Below are positions 10,157-22,309 of a stretch of DNA of 64,000 bases, one piece after another. Origin of the DNA: Nigrospora sphaerica. Taxonomy: Eukaryota; Ascomycota; Sordariomycetes; Amphisphaeriales; Apiosporaceae. Position numbers and translations under genes: made by a program. The notes under the pieces were generated by a model. It was given only the letters and a program-made list of their open reading frames with translations. It was not told the origin of the DNA and did not search any database. Location of the stretch: NCBI GenBank assembly GCA_018287875.1, contig JAGVVL010000001.1, positions 2,480,001 to 2,544,000 of the forward strand. The letters are read 5' to 3'. The first letter of the stretch is position 1. Every line of letters starts with the position of its first letter.

Positions 10157-11656
10157 TCAGAACTCCATGGCAATGCCCATACCTTCCTCGCGGAGACGGC
10201 GCGCCGTATCATCCCGCTCCTCAGCCTCTTCCTTAAGACGCTGCTCGACCTCGTCCCTAATGGGGCCTAAATCCGGTGGGATGACGGAATACTGGACGCT
10301 GGGAGCAGCCCCAACGAAGCGTAGCTGCTCCGTGACGTGCTGAACGATGTCCACGAGCTTCTTCTGGGGGTTCCGGTTCAACCGAGCTTCTCCAATGATC
10401 TGCTCTATGGTGGGAAGGAGCGTCTCTTGGCGGAAGTGCTTGCGCCAGGGCGTGTGCTCGGGGATCTCGGTGGGGATGTTCTTGTGGTGGCCGATGGCGA
10501 TGGCCGTCTCGTAGGCCCAGGCGCGTGCGACGTTCCGTGGGGTGTAGCCGCCGCCGCCGAAGATGATGAGGGGGATGCCGAGCTTTTTGACAAACTCGAC
10601 GCAGGAGGCGTGGCCCTCGACCAGCAAATTGAACTTTCCTAACCTGTCACCGGCGAGCGAGTCGGCACCGCACTGCAGCGCAATGGCGCCGGGCCGGAAC
10701 TTCTCGACGCACCGGGAGATGATAGATTCGAACAGCCACGAGTACTGCTCGTCGGTAATGCCGTCATTGAGGGGTACGTTGATGGCATGATGAGCGCCCG
10801 GGTTGTGTTCGCTCTTAGGGCCGTTGTCATCGAGGGCGCCGGTGCCGGGAAAGAAGGTGTTGGGGTCGTATTTATGGAAGGAAACGGTCATGACGCGGTC
10901 GGTGGAGAAGAAGGCCTCCTCGACGCCGTCGCCGTGGTGTACATCAATGTCGATGTACAGTACACGCGCATGGACGCGGAGCAGCTGGAGAATAGCCAGG
11001 ACGATGTCGTTTATATAACAGAAGCCCGAGGCCTCAGTCTTCTTGGCATGGTGCAGGCCACCGCCCCAGGCGATGGCGATGTCTGCCTTCTTGGAGGTGA
11101 GTTTCCGCGCGGCGTCTAATGAGGAGCCGGCCGACATGGAGCAGTAGTCGTACAGGCCCTCGAATAAAGGACAGTCACTGCCGCCCAGGTTGTATTTAAG
11201 GTCCGGGTGGGGGTTATCCACGTCCAGCGGGGTGGGCTGAGGAGCGACGGTGCCGAGGAAGTCGACATAATCGGCCGTGTGGAACTGGGTCAGCTCCTCG
11301 TACGTGGCGGCGCGGGCGGTGTAGTTGTCCATGGCGAAGTTCATGCCGTACGACGTGACCAGGCTTTTGGTGAGGGTCAGGCGCCATGGCTTCATGGGAT
11401 GAGTCTGGCCGAAATGGTGCTTCTCCATCTCGGGGTTGTAGTGGAACGAGACATTGTAACCCTTGGGTTTGGTGATGCCACACTCCTGAGCTATCCGCTT
11501 GACCTTGCTGAAGTAGACGGCGTTTTCAAAGTCCGAAGGGCGGTCCAGGGGCTTGTTCAAGTTTTCTACGATAGGTCCGTCCACCGAGACGTTGTGAGGG
11601 AGGTAGTTAGGCTTGGGAACCCGGAAGCGATACGGTGACGCGCGATCCGGCTCCAT
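10157..11656 (-). CDS. HOS2: Class I histone deacetylase, Hos2 type
   Basis: Zn-dependent lysine deacetylase of histone tails; in yeast Hos2 is the catalytic subunit of the Set3 complex. Single exon, 499 residues. The RPD3/HDA fold spans about residues 65-400: HPMKPWRLTLT at the start, the catalytic His pair in GGLHHAKK (202-203), Zn ligands in DIDVHHGDG (236-244), CGADSLAGDRLG, and the glycine loop GGGGYTPRNVAR. Assignment to Hos2 rather than Rpd3 rests on the N-terminal HYNPEMEKHHFG region, SGFCYINDIVLAIL and the acidic C-terminus. The open frame extends three codons upstream, but only to a non-ATG codon, so the ATG at 11656 is chosen. It is divergent from YNG2, which encodes a histone acetyltransferase subunit. 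Confidence 0.96.
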   Translation of the reverse strand: MEPDRASPYRFRVPKPNYLPHNVSVDGPIVENLNKPLDRPSDFENAVYFSKVKRIAQECGITKPKGYNVSFHYNPEMEKHHFGQTHPMKPWRLTLTKSLVTSYGMNFAMDNYTARAATYEELTQFHTADYVDFLGTVAPQPTPLDVDNPHPDLKYNLGGSDCPLFEGLYDYCSMSAGSSLDAARKLTSKKADIAIAWGGGLHHAKKTEASGFCYINDIVLAILQLLRVHARVLYIDIDVHHGDGVEEAFFSTDRVMTVSFHKYDPNTFFPGTGALDDNGPKSEHNPGAHHAINVPLNDGITDEQYSWLFESIISRCVEKFRPGAIALQCGADSLAGDRLGKFNLLVEGHASCVEFVKKLGIPLIIFGGGGYTPRNVARAWAYETAIAIGHHKNIPTEIPEHTPWRKHFRQETLLPTIEQIIGEARLNRNPQKKLVDIVQHVTEQLRFVGAAPSVQYSVIPPDLGPIRDEVEQRLKEEAEERDDTARRLREEGMGIAMEF

Positions 11657-13455
11657 GGTGGGCAAGGTCCCACTCCAGCCGGCCGACGATGGAGGAAGAA
11701 AGCGGCTTCAACAGGGCCCGAGGCCGGTGGGTGAAGACGGCCGCAGCGAGGGGGCAATCGACGGCGCCGGTTCAAGTGCCACTTCCCGTCCCAGAGGGCG
11801 ACAGTAGACGACACGCTCGGCGGTGACGACGATGAATCAATTCCCCGAGGAAGACACGGGTGGCTGGGCTGGCGACGGCTTCTCCGGAACGGACTACTAT
11901 CCGAATCAGGTCCCCGGTAGGAAGGGAGCTTCTGGGGCCGAAACCGACGGAATCGTGATGAGGACCTTTCCCAGCGATCAAAAGGCCTGGCGAGAGCTGG
12001 TCGTGGCTTTGCAAGTGAAGATGGTGCCCTCGGGTGGGTATGTACGGATGCACGTACACGTACGAATATTGCGGTGGTGTGAGTGATGCAGAGTCTACAA
12101 GTTCGCGATGGACAGCGACAGGGTCCTTGTGCACCCACATGACGCTAGACAAGGTCAAGCGGGCTAGGCCCGGACAGGCACTACTCATATATGTATCTCT
12201 TTCCCTCGCATGTGCGATGGATGTATAATCCCATGTGGTGGCAATTGCTTCAATCGGACAAACTTCAATAGCCACCTCCCCCCCCTCCCATTTGGGCACT
12301 TCGAACATTCCCGTCGGCTCCAGCACTTTTCTATATTGCCCGTTTATAGCAGCTGTCACTACGACGTAGATAGTTCCTTCCCTACCGAGAGAGGGACAGG
12401 GGACATGGCTCGCTACATGTACACCCTAAACCTTCCATTGCAGCAGTAGTGAGACAGTTCTTCTGCCCGCTCCTGCCTACCCGTCTAAGTACCCAGCCCC
12501 AACACATCCATATGTGCATCCATCATGTAATTACCTCCTCCGCTGTTACTTCCTCACTCTCCTACGCCCGCCAGCTCGTCAGTTGTACCCCCACCCTCTT
12601 TGACGCCCTGCAAAGAGGCAGGAACAGCAAACAGCAGCTGGAGCAGTCACGCAGTAGAGCAGTAGTAGAGAGCAGCACCGGCAGCAGCACCAGCAGCCGT
12701 AACCTGTTGGAACATCGAAAGCATGGACAGTAAACAACAGGTAAAATCCTCAGCCCTGGCCAAGCCAAGTTCCCGTCCGTCCAGTCTCCCCGCGCCACGC
12801 GAAACCCGCGCGGTCACTTGCGCTCGTCCCTTCTATCCCCCATCTGTCATTCAATCATTCACTTTTTTCCCTCTCCCTCTCTTGCCCCCTCCCCTCCCGG
12901 CTTTTCGCTTCCTCCCTCGCGCGCCCACTCCCACTCCTCGCCGGCGAATGAAACGAATGAATCGCGCCCGCCCCAGAGGGACTAATTGTGCTCAAGGTGG
13001 ACTGGGACCCCGGCCCTTCTGAACCTTCCACCGGTCCGACTGACGACTGCCCTCCTCGTACTATACCTAAAAGCCGGGGCCTGGAAGGTGAGCCGCATCT
13101 GAGTGACCCGTCATACCACCACCGCTTCTCTTGCTTCCTGCTGCCGCTTTCCCCTTCCATTCTTCTCTTTTACAGTGAATTGGAGAGAATCTTGTCTGTT
13201 CCGTCCGCTCCACCCCCCCGTCCAAAGCACGTCGACCACACGTGCGCGTCATCGCAGCCGACGACGCCGCCCTGTCCGCCTGCGCGTGCCCCCCAAGGAG
13301 GCCTCGCCGCCCTAGTTCTCTTGCTATACCCATCCATATCTGCATGCTCTGCTGCCACCGCCGTAGCCGCTGCTCGTGCCGCTGCCGCCTCTCCTGCTGC
13401 CTGCCGCCCCTGCTACTGTCTTGCCCCTCTGCAAGAGAGGGCCAGGTTAACAACG
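11657..13455. other. Divergent upstream region of HOS2 and YNG2
   Basis: 1.8 kb between the start codons of a histone deacetylase gene and a histone acetyltransferase-subunit gene. The YNG2-proximal part (about 12840-13440) is strongly pyrimidine-rich (CT, CCTC runs), as in many fungal 5' leaders. The open frame on the minus strand at 12359-11772 shows no domain character and is not called. Confidence 0.5.
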
Positions 13456-14805
13456 ATGCCTAGAGACGACTTGTCGATCGATTTTGTCCACAAGATGGCT
13501 CCCTCGGTGGAGGCCCAGGACCCAAGCTTGATACTCGACGACTGGGTCCATCGGACCTCGAACCTGCATGAGGAGATTCGCTTCCTCCAGGACGAGATCC
13601 ACGACAAAGACCGTCTGTACCACGACTGTGTCAAGAGCATAGAGGAGAGCGATAACAAAATCCAACGGTGGATCCGTACCCATTCCAGCGCCCAACCCAA
13701 CGCCCGTGAGGATGCCCTACGCAGCAGCATTCGCGACAACTATGTCAAAGCCGATCAGCTGGCCGCCGAGAAGTGCGCCCTTGCCAACAAACTACAGGTC
13801 CTGATGGACAAGCACCTGCGCCACCTCGATGTCCAGATCAAGCTGTTGTACGACCGCGCTGAGCCGGGCTTTACCGACCCCGACGAGGTCCCCTCACTGA
13901 TCCGCCCGAGCGCCGCCAACCACAGCATCCCTAGTGGGAGATTTCCTTCCACGGCCGCTGCCCAGCCTCTGAACCCCTCCTCCGGCAATGCGGCCTCCTC
14001 TGGCACCAAGGCCGCCGTACAGCACATACGCACCCAATCGCAGGGACATGGCTCGAGCTCGGCGCCCGCAACGCCGGCGGCGAGCATTATACTACACCGC
14101 AAAGACCGCGAATCCTCGGCTGGCCCTGGCAGCGGTGCCCCTAAGAGGGGACCGAGGACCAACAGCAGCCTGGGCACCCTGCCAACGGCGTCCAGTGGAC
14201 TGGCACGGCATGCGTCGCTCGGCCCGGGCACGCCGAAAGTAGGCACACCAGGCGCGAGCGGAAGAGCGGGCAGTCAAGGGCCTCGGGGCGTGGCCAAGGC
14301 GGGCTCGCGAAAGGGCACGCCTAGTGGCGTAGCGAGCCGCAAGAAGCCGCCCAATGCCAAGTCGAACCTGCACCGCGTCAAGCAGGCCGGCCGCTCCAAG
14401 GGATCGCCGACCTCGACGCCCGACAGCGAGCTATCGGACGCCGACTCCCCGCCGAGCTCGCGCGGCGCTTCCCGCGCTGGCAGCCACACGCCGGCGCCGG
14501 CCTCGGCCAGCACTGCCCACCTGCCAGGCAAGCGCGCCAAGCATACCGATGGTGACGGCGACGAGGACATGGCTGACCACGAGAGCGGCGACGAGGAAGC
14601 TAGCGGCTCTGACGATGACGAGGACGAGGAGGGCAAGAAGTACTGCTTGTGCCAGCACGTGTCGTACGGCGACATGGTGGCCTGCGACAACCCCGACTGC
14701 CCGTACGAGTGGTTTCACTGGAACTGCGTCGGCCTCAAGAGCGAGCCCCAGGGCCGCTGGTTCTGCCCCGAGTGCACCGAGAGCCTGAAAAAAAAGGTGA
14801 AATAG
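13456..14805 (+). CDS. YNG2: ING-family PHD-finger protein, Yng2-like (NuA4 subunit)
   Basis: ING-family chromatin reader; in yeast Yng2 is part of the NuA4 H4/H2A acetyltransferase complex and its PHD finger binds methylated H3K4. Single exon, 449 residues. Residues about 20-140 form the ING N-terminal helical domain ([21 protein letters not shown]..., then [19 protein letters not shown]). A long Ser/Pro/Gly/Lys-rich region follows, then an acidic stretch, then a complete Cys4-His-Cys3 PHD finger at 396-440 ([28 protein letters not shown]). The open frame continues 156 codons upstream without an in-frame stop, but that part is Pro/Cys-rich low-complexity leader. The ATG at 13456 gives the family N-terminus [10 protein letters not shown]. 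Assignment to Yng2 rather than Pho23 rests on the N-terminal domain and the [13 protein letters not shown] sequence. Confidence 0.93.
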   Translation: MPRDDLSIDFVHKMAPSVEAQDPSLILDDWVHRTSNLHEEIRFLQDEIHDKDRLYHDCVKSIEESDNKIQRWIRTHSSAQPNAREDALRSSIRDNYVKADQLAAEKCALANKLQVLMDKHLRHLDVQIKLLYDRAEPGFTDPDEVPSLIRPSAANHSIPSGRFPSTAAAQPLNPSSGNAASSGTKAAVQHIRTQSQGHGSSSAPATPAASIILHRKDRESSAGPGSGAPKRGPRTNSSLGTLPTASSGLARHASLGPGTPKVGTPGASGRAGSQGPRGVAKAGSRKGTPSGVASRKKPPNAKSNLHRVKQAGRSKGSPTSTPDSELSDADSPPSSRGASRAGSHTPAPASASTAHLPGKRAKHTDGDGDEDMADHESGDEEASGSDDDEDEEGKKYCLCQHVSYGDMVACDNPDCPYEWFHWNCVGLKSEPQGRWFCPECTESLKKKVK

Positions 14806-15584
14806 AAAAGGCCGTCTCGGGCGTATGGAGAGATTAGAAGGTACTTTAGAGAGAATCTCGAGGCGAGGGGTGGTGGGTGAGGGAGACAGCCCCCCCATGT
14901 ATCGCCGACGCATTCATGAACGACGCACATGATACCACAAGATAGAAGTAATGGATAGTACGCTTTGCACAAGTTTTGTAAAGCAATACTGCTAGCATTG
15001 AGGACCAGCAGTACTGTTGGGGTCGCCGTCGTGACTGATTGCCACCCAGCCCGACATGGCAGGCTGCATTATATGCAGCAACCATCGCACAGCGTGTACC
15101 AAGTGCCTATCTACGTACGTGGTAGATGAATGGGTACGTTTGTACGCAAGTACTTGCGTTGGAGAGCAAGTGAGATTCTGGTCTCCAGTGTGCCTACAAA
15201 GCGGAATGATCACGTGCGCTTAGCCCCTCCAGTTCATTTTTGGTCTCGGGACGTCGCCGGGTCCGTTTTATAATGTTTGAGATGCTAATTAAACGACCAC
15301 TCTCTGGTGGGGGAAAAATTGCAAAGTTGCTTTTGTTCTTTCTTCATTCATGGCAGTATATTAGGTACTAGCTTGGAAAACCACGTGCTGCATCCGACTG
15401 CTCAGCCACTGGGGTCTCTCTTCGTCAAAAACCCCGCTCATCAGGAGCCGCCGCCACAGCGGAGCAGCAATCATGGCCCTCGGAACGCAGAGCATGCATC
15501 AGTGTCGTTATTAAATATGCCAATACAGGGCGAGGAACGGGCAAGGAACAAGGTGGCCAGCCTTAAGCGCACGCGGCAAAAGGC
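14806..15584. other. Intergenic between convergent YNG2 and UGP1 genes
   Basis: 780 bp of 3' flanks, AT-richer than the genes on either side, with TAC/GTA-rich patches near 15110-15160. No gene seen. Confidence 0.6.
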
Positions 15585-17767
15585 TTAGTGCTCCAGCAGG
15601 CGCAAGCTACCCTGGACGACGACGTTCTCGAGGATGGATCCCGGAGGAATGTCAATGGTGGAGCTCTCAGTTGCCACGATAATAACGGTGCCCTTGAGGA
15701 CGACGCCACGGCCCAGGTTGACGTTGCCAGTGATGGTCAGGTGGTCAAGCTCGACAATCTTGGGAATCGAGGGGATGCGCTTCTGGAAGTCCGAGACCTT
15801 CTTGAAGTCGCTACCCAGCTTGATCAGGGGGGCGTCGCCAAAGCGGTGGGCGCTCATCTGGAGCTGGCCGTGCTTGAGGGCGTACAGGTCCGACTTGACG
15901 AGCATCAGGTCGGAGCACGTCTTGACGGGCAAGAAGCGGCGACGGGGCACGTTAACACCGTGGGCGTTCTTGAAGTGGCGGATGGCGGCACCGACGGCCG
16001 TCTCGAGCTGCAGGACGGAGATGTCCGACTCGCCCTTCTTGTCGCCGGGGATGGTCTTGCCGTTGGGGATGATCTCCATCTCGAGCTCGTCGTTCTCGAC
16101 GACGCGCTTGATGGCCTGGACATTCAGCCAGATGTTGTTCGTGTTGAAGTACTTGAACTTCTTGATCGACTTGAACTCGTTGACGTGCTCCTTGGGGACC
16201 TGGGCAATCTCGAGCAGGCGCACGGAGCCCTCGTAGTCGATGATGGTACCACCCTTGACATCGGCCTTGGTCTTGTTAGTCAGCTCCATGATGTACTCGG
16301 CGTTGGTCTCCATCATGTGCTGCAGAATGCGCAGGTCGACGACGGCGCCCAGGTTGTCGACGTTGGACAGGAAGATGACCTCGATGCCACGCTCAATGAG
16401 CTTGTCGAGGACACCCGAGTTGTAGAGCGACTCGAAGACGTCACCGTGGCCGGGAGGGTACCAGTCCGAAACGGGCGAGTCAAAGCTCTTGGGGACAGGC
16501 AGAAGCGAGTCCTTGTAGATTCGGGGGTAGCGGGACTGGTTGAAGGTCATGATGTCGACGTTGTGACCCTCGTACTTCTTGATGATGGCAGCAGTGTCAT
16601 CGTTGGTGTTGAACGAGTTCATCAGGAGGAAGGGCACATTGACTTCGTAGGTGCGGTTCAGATACTCGATCTGGCGGACCGAAAGATCGAGGAAGGACAT
16701 GCCGTCGCGAACCTCAATAACCGACTTGGGGCCGACGCAGCCCATCGAGGTACCGAGACCACCGTTGAGCTTGAGGACGGCCAGCTTGTTCAGGAAGTTA
16801 ACCGACTCCGAGTTAGCAAGATCCTCGTAGTCGACGACCTGACCCTGGGCGGGGGGGGCAATGCGGTCCCAGTCGCTGTGGCACGATAAAACTGTCAGTT
16901 CACACAAGTCCAGGAGCAACACGATGGCGGAGAAACAACGTACACCGAGTTGCCCTTCGACTTGTCGTTCAGGTAGCGTCTGAACAGCGAGAAGAAGTTG
17001 TCCATCTCCGTCTCGAAGAGCTTCTTCTGGGCCGGGTCCTTGCAAGTCTCAGCCACCTCGTTCAGGGCGTTGCGCATCTGGGCAGCAGCGATGTTGGTCG
17101 AGGCATTCTCGAACGCCTGTGATTCGCGATTGTTAGCAGGTTCGTGAGACATGGCAGCGGATCAGAGCCGATATGGATGCAAGAAAACGATGCTGAGCTG
17201 GCAGCAGTGAGAACGGTACAGCATCGATGACGACGATGCGAGGAAAAGGGGGTAAATGAAATATGCGAAAACAACGGCCGAGGGGAGAGCCGGTGCTGCG
17301 CTGTCCAAGGATGATGGCATGAAGAGGCACTCTTTTTGTGCCCCTCGTCGCATCCGCATACACCAGCGCACCGAAGCACAAGGCAGTTAGTGAATACAAC
17401 GAGGGGCGAATACAACCCAACAGCTCAATCACGCCAGCGACCAGGCGGCGGTGAAATCAAACAAGACGGGGGTTGGGCTATCGCAGGGCCCAAGGCACCG
17501 ACAGACAGGGACGAAGAAAGCGGCGTTCCACAGCAACGAAGACGTCCGCATTCCACAGCTCTCCCAGTCGGTGCCGCATAGCAGGCAAGCGAGGAATTGG
17601 GCCCGTTGGAGGGATGCTTGAGGCTGGGAGGGGAGAGGGAGGGAGAAGAGGCAAGTAGCACTCACCATGTGGGATCGAGTCTTGCCGTGGTGCCGGGGGG
17701 CACCCTCCTCGCCGCCATTGCCAGGCTTGAGGTGGGAAGGCAGAGCGCTCTTGATAGCCGAGGCCAT
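15585..17767 (-). CDS. UGP1: UTP-glucose-1-phosphate uridylyltransferase
   Basis: Makes UDP-glucose from UTP and glucose-1-phosphate in the cytosol, feeding glycogen, trehalose, beta-glucan and galactose metabolism. Minus-strand exons are 17767-17666, 17116-16944 and 16875-15585, giving 521 residues, the eukaryotic UGPase size. The nucleotide-binding loop [10 protein letters not shown] is at 128-137. Further landmarks are NSFNTNDDT, the FNQSRYPRI segment, [21 protein letters not shown], and a left-handed beta-helix C-terminus ([24 protein letters not shown]) that carries oligomer contacts. The joins KTRSHM-AFENAS and GNSV-DWDRI match the fungal family exactly. The first intron is 549 bp, much longer than any other intron in the window, and the 34-residue first exon is less conserved than the core. 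Confidence 0.97.
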
Positions 17768-17987
17768 TGTGTCTGAATTTTTCTTTCTGTCTCTTTGTTT
17801 CTACAAGAAGCTCTTTGGTAGGAGTGAAACAAGAGATCCCCTGGGTAGCGAGGGAGGAAAAGAAGGGAAGGTTGCCAACGGGAGCGGGTGGGTTTGACGA
17901 TGGAGGTCAGGGACGAGCAGTTGGGCGTTGGCGGGCGTCGGGATGGCGGGGTAAAAAGGAGGGAAGCGCGGCTTGAGCTTTCAGGAG

Positions 17988-18010
17988 CTACTACGTAGTG
18001 CACGTAGTAG
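17988..18010. promoter_or_regulatory. Perfect inverted repeat upstream of UGP1
   Basis: Arms CTACTACGT and ACGTAGTAG (9 bp each) flank a 5-base centre, about 220 bp upstream of the UGP1 start codon. It could be a dimeric factor site; no known factor is assigned. Confidence 0.4.
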
Positions 18011-20381
18011 GTTCGGACAGTTTTTTCCTTTCCTAAGACGAGATGAGGACCTAGAGGAGAGAGCAGACGCATTAGAGCAAGTTGACGTAATTGCGGCGAG
18101 TCGCAAGCAGCACCCATGCAGCGTAGCGCTTCCCTATTGAGGGGAAAGCTGTCGTGTCGCTCGGGATCCATTGGACAGCCCGCCGTCATACCGCGCCGCC
18201 AGCATTCATTCACATGGGACACGGAGCACGGCGTCGACGATTGGCGGACGGCGTGGGTACGACGGCGACAAGAGGCAGGGGGAGAGAGAGGGGGGGGAGG
18301 GGATTACCACCACTATACCACGCCACCAGCAGGTGAAGGCGAGGCGAGGCGAGGCGAGGCGGCAAACACTTACTCGGCGATGATAAATTGGCCCGACGGA
18401 CACTGGAGAGAGACCGAGGGAGGGAGAGATGGAGAGGGAAGACTAGGTGAGGGGAAGCTTCGCGAACACGTCGAGAGCTTTGCGTATCTTTATGTATCAA
18501 CAGCTCCTGTCCCAGCCATATCCCACCCCCTTCGCGCCCCTGTATCCATGGGCAAGCCAGCCAGCCCACTTGGCCGTTGCTCCAGGAGATTGTCGGTGTA
18601 CCCGCCGCCGTCCAGCAGTGCCAGCTGGGCCGGTACACGCCTCCGATTCTGGAACGCCTTCGCAGAACCTGGAACCTGAGGGTCGCGAGATTTCCCTGGC
18701 CGGGATGGGAAGACGGATGTCACGACACGGTTGCGAGGGGCCTTTACGTTGCGCCGACAGGGGTTGTGGCGCACCCGACGCGGCCTAGTCGGGCCCGGCC
18801 CCATCGTCCTGACCATGGGTTTTCGCTGCGGGACGCGCGCGAGTGGGCTCGCTTGCTTCTCCTAGGAGGCCTGGGCTTGAACCGCAAAGGGTAGAGCGAG
18901 TAGGGAGCGGCTATTGGGGAATCGTAGATCCCTTTTCCCCTTGGGTGAGGGGGGAGGCTGTGTGTGTGTGCGTGCCTTGTGCCGTTCGTCCAGGGTCGCC
19001 GCCATCCATCCATCTCAGGAGGGTTGGTGGAGGGGGAAGGGGAAGAAACCAAACCATCCATCCAATCGAGACGAACTGGCGCAACATTCGAGCCATGTAC
19101 GGAAGCGTATCATGCAGGCGGCAATATTTGCCTCTCGTAAATACTGCGAGACTTTCAACGGTGCATTTCTGCATGTCTCAGGCGTTTTCTTCCCAATGGC
19201 AGCGTCCGAACGGGAGACGTATGTTATTACCACTACTATCTTGATGGGACCCAAATTACCGAGCCGCGTACTTTAGTTGCAGGGCAGGTAGGCACTGCCA
19301 GGACTAGGACTCGCTTATGCCCCACCAAACGAACAACCAAGGACCGAGCTCGCAGGGACAAGAAGACTATTGCCCGCATCTATGGTAGATACATGCCCTC
19401 TTTGGGCGGTACTACCATTCTACGTAGGGGAGACGACGAAAGGGTCTCTACTCACGCACACACACACACACACAAACACACAAACACGCACACACACCCC
19501 TCTCCCTCTCCTTTTGTCTCGTGGCTTACGATATTGCCGCTCAGTGCATACGTGACGGCTCAAATGTGACCGAGTCTGTGCTGCAGCATTGGGTGTCCAT
19601 ATCTGCCTAGGTACCCTGGGTAAATACTTACATCATCATTCACTACTTAGGCTTCCGTCGTCTCCCAAGCCTCTTCAGCCCCTCCAGCGACGGAGGGGGG
19701 GCAGGGGAGGAATCCATCCTTGCATCAGATGGGATCGCCTCTACGACTCCTGCCGTGCCACCCCTCCGTGCCTCACCAGCTCGCCCAATATCGCCTGGGC
19801 ACTGCCGACTTGGGCAGCTGAATACTTAGGTACTTTAAGTAGATGGGTAAGTCAGGTACATCCCAAATAGCACGCACCCATGCCGGCCGGCTGGGTGATA
19901 TATTTCACATTGTAGCGATGCGCATGGGATCTCAGCTCACGTACGAGCCCCACCATATTCAGCTGCTCCTGTTGCCGCAGCAATCGGGGCTGGCCCGGCA
20001 GCCCAGCTCACCTCTGTTCACTCGATCGATTCCATCTTCACCCGCCACACCGGCAGCAGCGGCCAAAGGAGAGAGTGTGCGTGGGGGAGAAAAAAAAGAG
20101 AGAGAGGACAGGCTGCCAGCCAGCAAATCGATAGCGGAGAACTTCCCACGTGGCTGCACCCAATAGCGACAGTCGGAGGGCGGTGAAGTGGCACGCCAAT
20201 GTCCCTTTTGCCAGCGAAACAACTGGCCTTGTACGTGTACCTAGCCGGCCAGTGTATCCGACGTTGCTGCAGGCCGGCACTTGTTTTCTGGTTATTTCCT
20301 GCCAGCAGGGCTGGTCCGAGTAAGGGCCGCATCCAATTGCCTCTCTAGCACCCCCATTGGCTTCAGCCCCGAGACGGCCAA

Positions 20382-20408
20382 CCGCCGCCGCCGCCGCCGC
20401 CGCCGCCG
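20382..20408. repeat. (CCG)9 trinucleotide repeat
   Basis: Nine perfect CCG units in the intergenic region 3' of the GNAT gene. Confidence 0.9.
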
Positions 20409-20729
20409 TCTCATTGTGATTTGGACGGTGGGAGGGGAGCTGAGAGGCTGAGAGGGGTTGGAAGCTTCCGGCTGCCCCACCATGAATGCATCTTGGATAA
20501 AGGTCCTTCTACTAAGTACTACCACAAAGCAAAACCAAATAGCCTCGTCTGCCCTCACAACACACGACGCATAGTCAGTACGGCATAGTAGAGTACTGTA
20601 AATGGGTACAACCGCTCACACCTATACAACCTACAGCTATCCAAACAGGGTGTGACATATACAAGCGCCAATGGCTCTCTCATGACTCCTTCAGCCGAGC
20701 GCCCCGTGGCGGATGCGGCGTTGCCTCAA

Positions 20730-21459
20730 TCAGTCTCGCTTCGGCTGCCACTTCATCAACCACACCTGGATCGGTTCTTGGCCGCCCCATCGGCTCAGGT
20801 CTATATACAGGTCCTCGATGTGCTGAAACCCATTCTTCTCGTACAGCGTGCGGCCGGCCTTGGTGGATTCCAGGAACGCCTCCAAACCCGCCTCCTGGGC
20901 CTTCTCGATGCCCCATCGCAGCAGCGTCTTGCCGGCGCCCCGGCCCTGATACTGCGGGTGCGTGACCAAGGTTTGCAAGTCTACGAGGTTGGGTCAGAAT
21001 GCGTTTTTCGTGTCGGTTCGCCGCCGTTTCTCCCCGTCCTCCTCGCCCCGCCCACTTACAGACGAACGGACGGTCGCCCATGATGCGCATCCGGGCCTGC
21101 TCCATGCCGCCGAAGAAGGCCTCGCACGCCTCGGGGTTGCTGCCGGGGCCCATGTCGTGGGAGACGGGCCGGGCCCCGTCGGTGTAGAAGTGCCACTTGG
21201 CGAAGGCGATCATCTGGCTGTTCTCAGCATCCTCGGGGATGTCGGTGTCAACCATTTTACACCAGCGCGTCGTGTCGTCGGCCTCCAGCTCCTTGCCCAT
21301 GCTCGCGCCGTGGATCTCGTTGGTGTCGGGGGGGAACGGTCCCGGGAAGAGAACACTGCCGCCTTCGCTGCCATTCGAGCCCCCCCCAAACGCCACCCCT
21401 TCTAGTTCGGCGGCGCGCCGGCCATCGGCTGCCGTGGCTTCTCGGAGCACCAGCGGCAT
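20730..21459 (-). CDS. GNAT-family N-acetyltransferase
   Basis: Probable acetyl-CoA-dependent N-acetyltransferase of unknown substrate. Minus-strand exons are 21459-21060 and 20980-20730 (intron 79 bp, GTAAGT..CGTAG), giving 216 residues. The N-terminus MPLVLREATAADG is the usual first strand and turn of the GNAT fold. The acetyl-CoA pyrophosphate loop is LVTHPQYQGRGAGKTLLRWG, followed by LEAFLESTKAGRTLYEKNGF, the motif-B helix and strand. The splice completes a Tyr codon before LQTLVTHP. An insertion of about 60 residues between the first strand and the AKWHF strand is typical of fungal small-molecule GNATs. It is divergent from the SET-MYND gene. No closer function can be assigned. Confidence 0.87.
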
Positions 21460-22309
21460 CGTGCTTCAGAGGTTATGTCTTTATAGGGAAGTCGGGGGAG
21501 CTGCGCGTCGGGGGTCTGGAACTGTGTGGAAATGGGCGATTGGGTAGGAATGCTAAAAGAGCCAATACGGATTACATATAGATCACGATTATAACTATCT
21601 TCTTATACAACCCATTCGTTGGCGCAGTCCCCCTCCCTATTATAGCGATGGATGCCAGGACCACATCCACGACATGGAAGACCGTGCTTGCTTGGCGACT
21701 GGACGCTCTAATACGTAAACGTCGTCCAACTGCCGAATGAGGCAGGTGGAAGGTATTTTCCCGTAATCCCTGATGGAAGCCCGTCGACGGTCTGAGTCAA
21801 TCGGTAAGTAAAGTACCTCTTTACTCACCGAACGGCAGGTCAACCGTCAAGTCAACCCTTTACGCAATGCGAACCGGCCCGGCCGTCTGATCTTGGCAGG
21901 GTCCCGAAGCTGCCGTTTATTGCCTGGAAGTGCCCAAAAGGGTAGTAGCCCCAACCGTCCTAAGAAACGGGTCCCCAGCACGATATGCTTCAACCGAACG
22001 GGAGCGAACCCTCACATGTCCTGAAGACAGGAAAAGACGGAGCCGAGAGTCTGTTCTCGTTGCCTGCCGCAAGCAGGTGGTCAATGCATATCCATCCATC
22101 TCGCATGCTGTCGGAGTACTTACTTGCCTAGCTGGAGTGCCTGGTTTTCGGCTCAGCTACCATAGCAGCCAAGTCCCAAAAAGCCCCGGCCCTTATTAGG
22201 CATAGAAGAATCACACGCCAGGACACTCCGAAGCACCCGTCCCCACCAGCAGTCGGGAGGTTGGAAAGTGGGAAACACCTGTGTTTCGAGCCATTGAGCG
22301 AGCCACGCA
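21460..22309. other. Divergent upstream region of the GNAT and SET-MYND genes
   Basis: 850 bp between two outward-facing start codons, moderately AT-rich near 21540-21640. No gene and no clear motif recognised. Confidence 0.55.

Larger units (their letters stand above)
17768..20729. other. 2.9 kb upstream of UGP1 and downstream of the GNAT gene
   Basis: No supportable gene. Contents: a perfect inverted repeat at 17988-18010, a (GGCGA)5 run at 18338-18362, an AC/CA-rich tract at 19451-19498, and a (CCG)9 run at 20382-20408. TAC/GTA-rich patches such as CCTAGGTAC occur near 19605 and 19825-19860. Open frames here are Arg/Pro/Gly-rich and overlap on all strands, which marks them as compositional. 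Confidence 0.5.

Noticed and set aside
15588..16889. 433-codon plus-strand open frame opposite UGP1
   Set aside because: Shadow of a highly expressed, codon-biased gene; Asp/Leu/Val-rich with no family resemblance.
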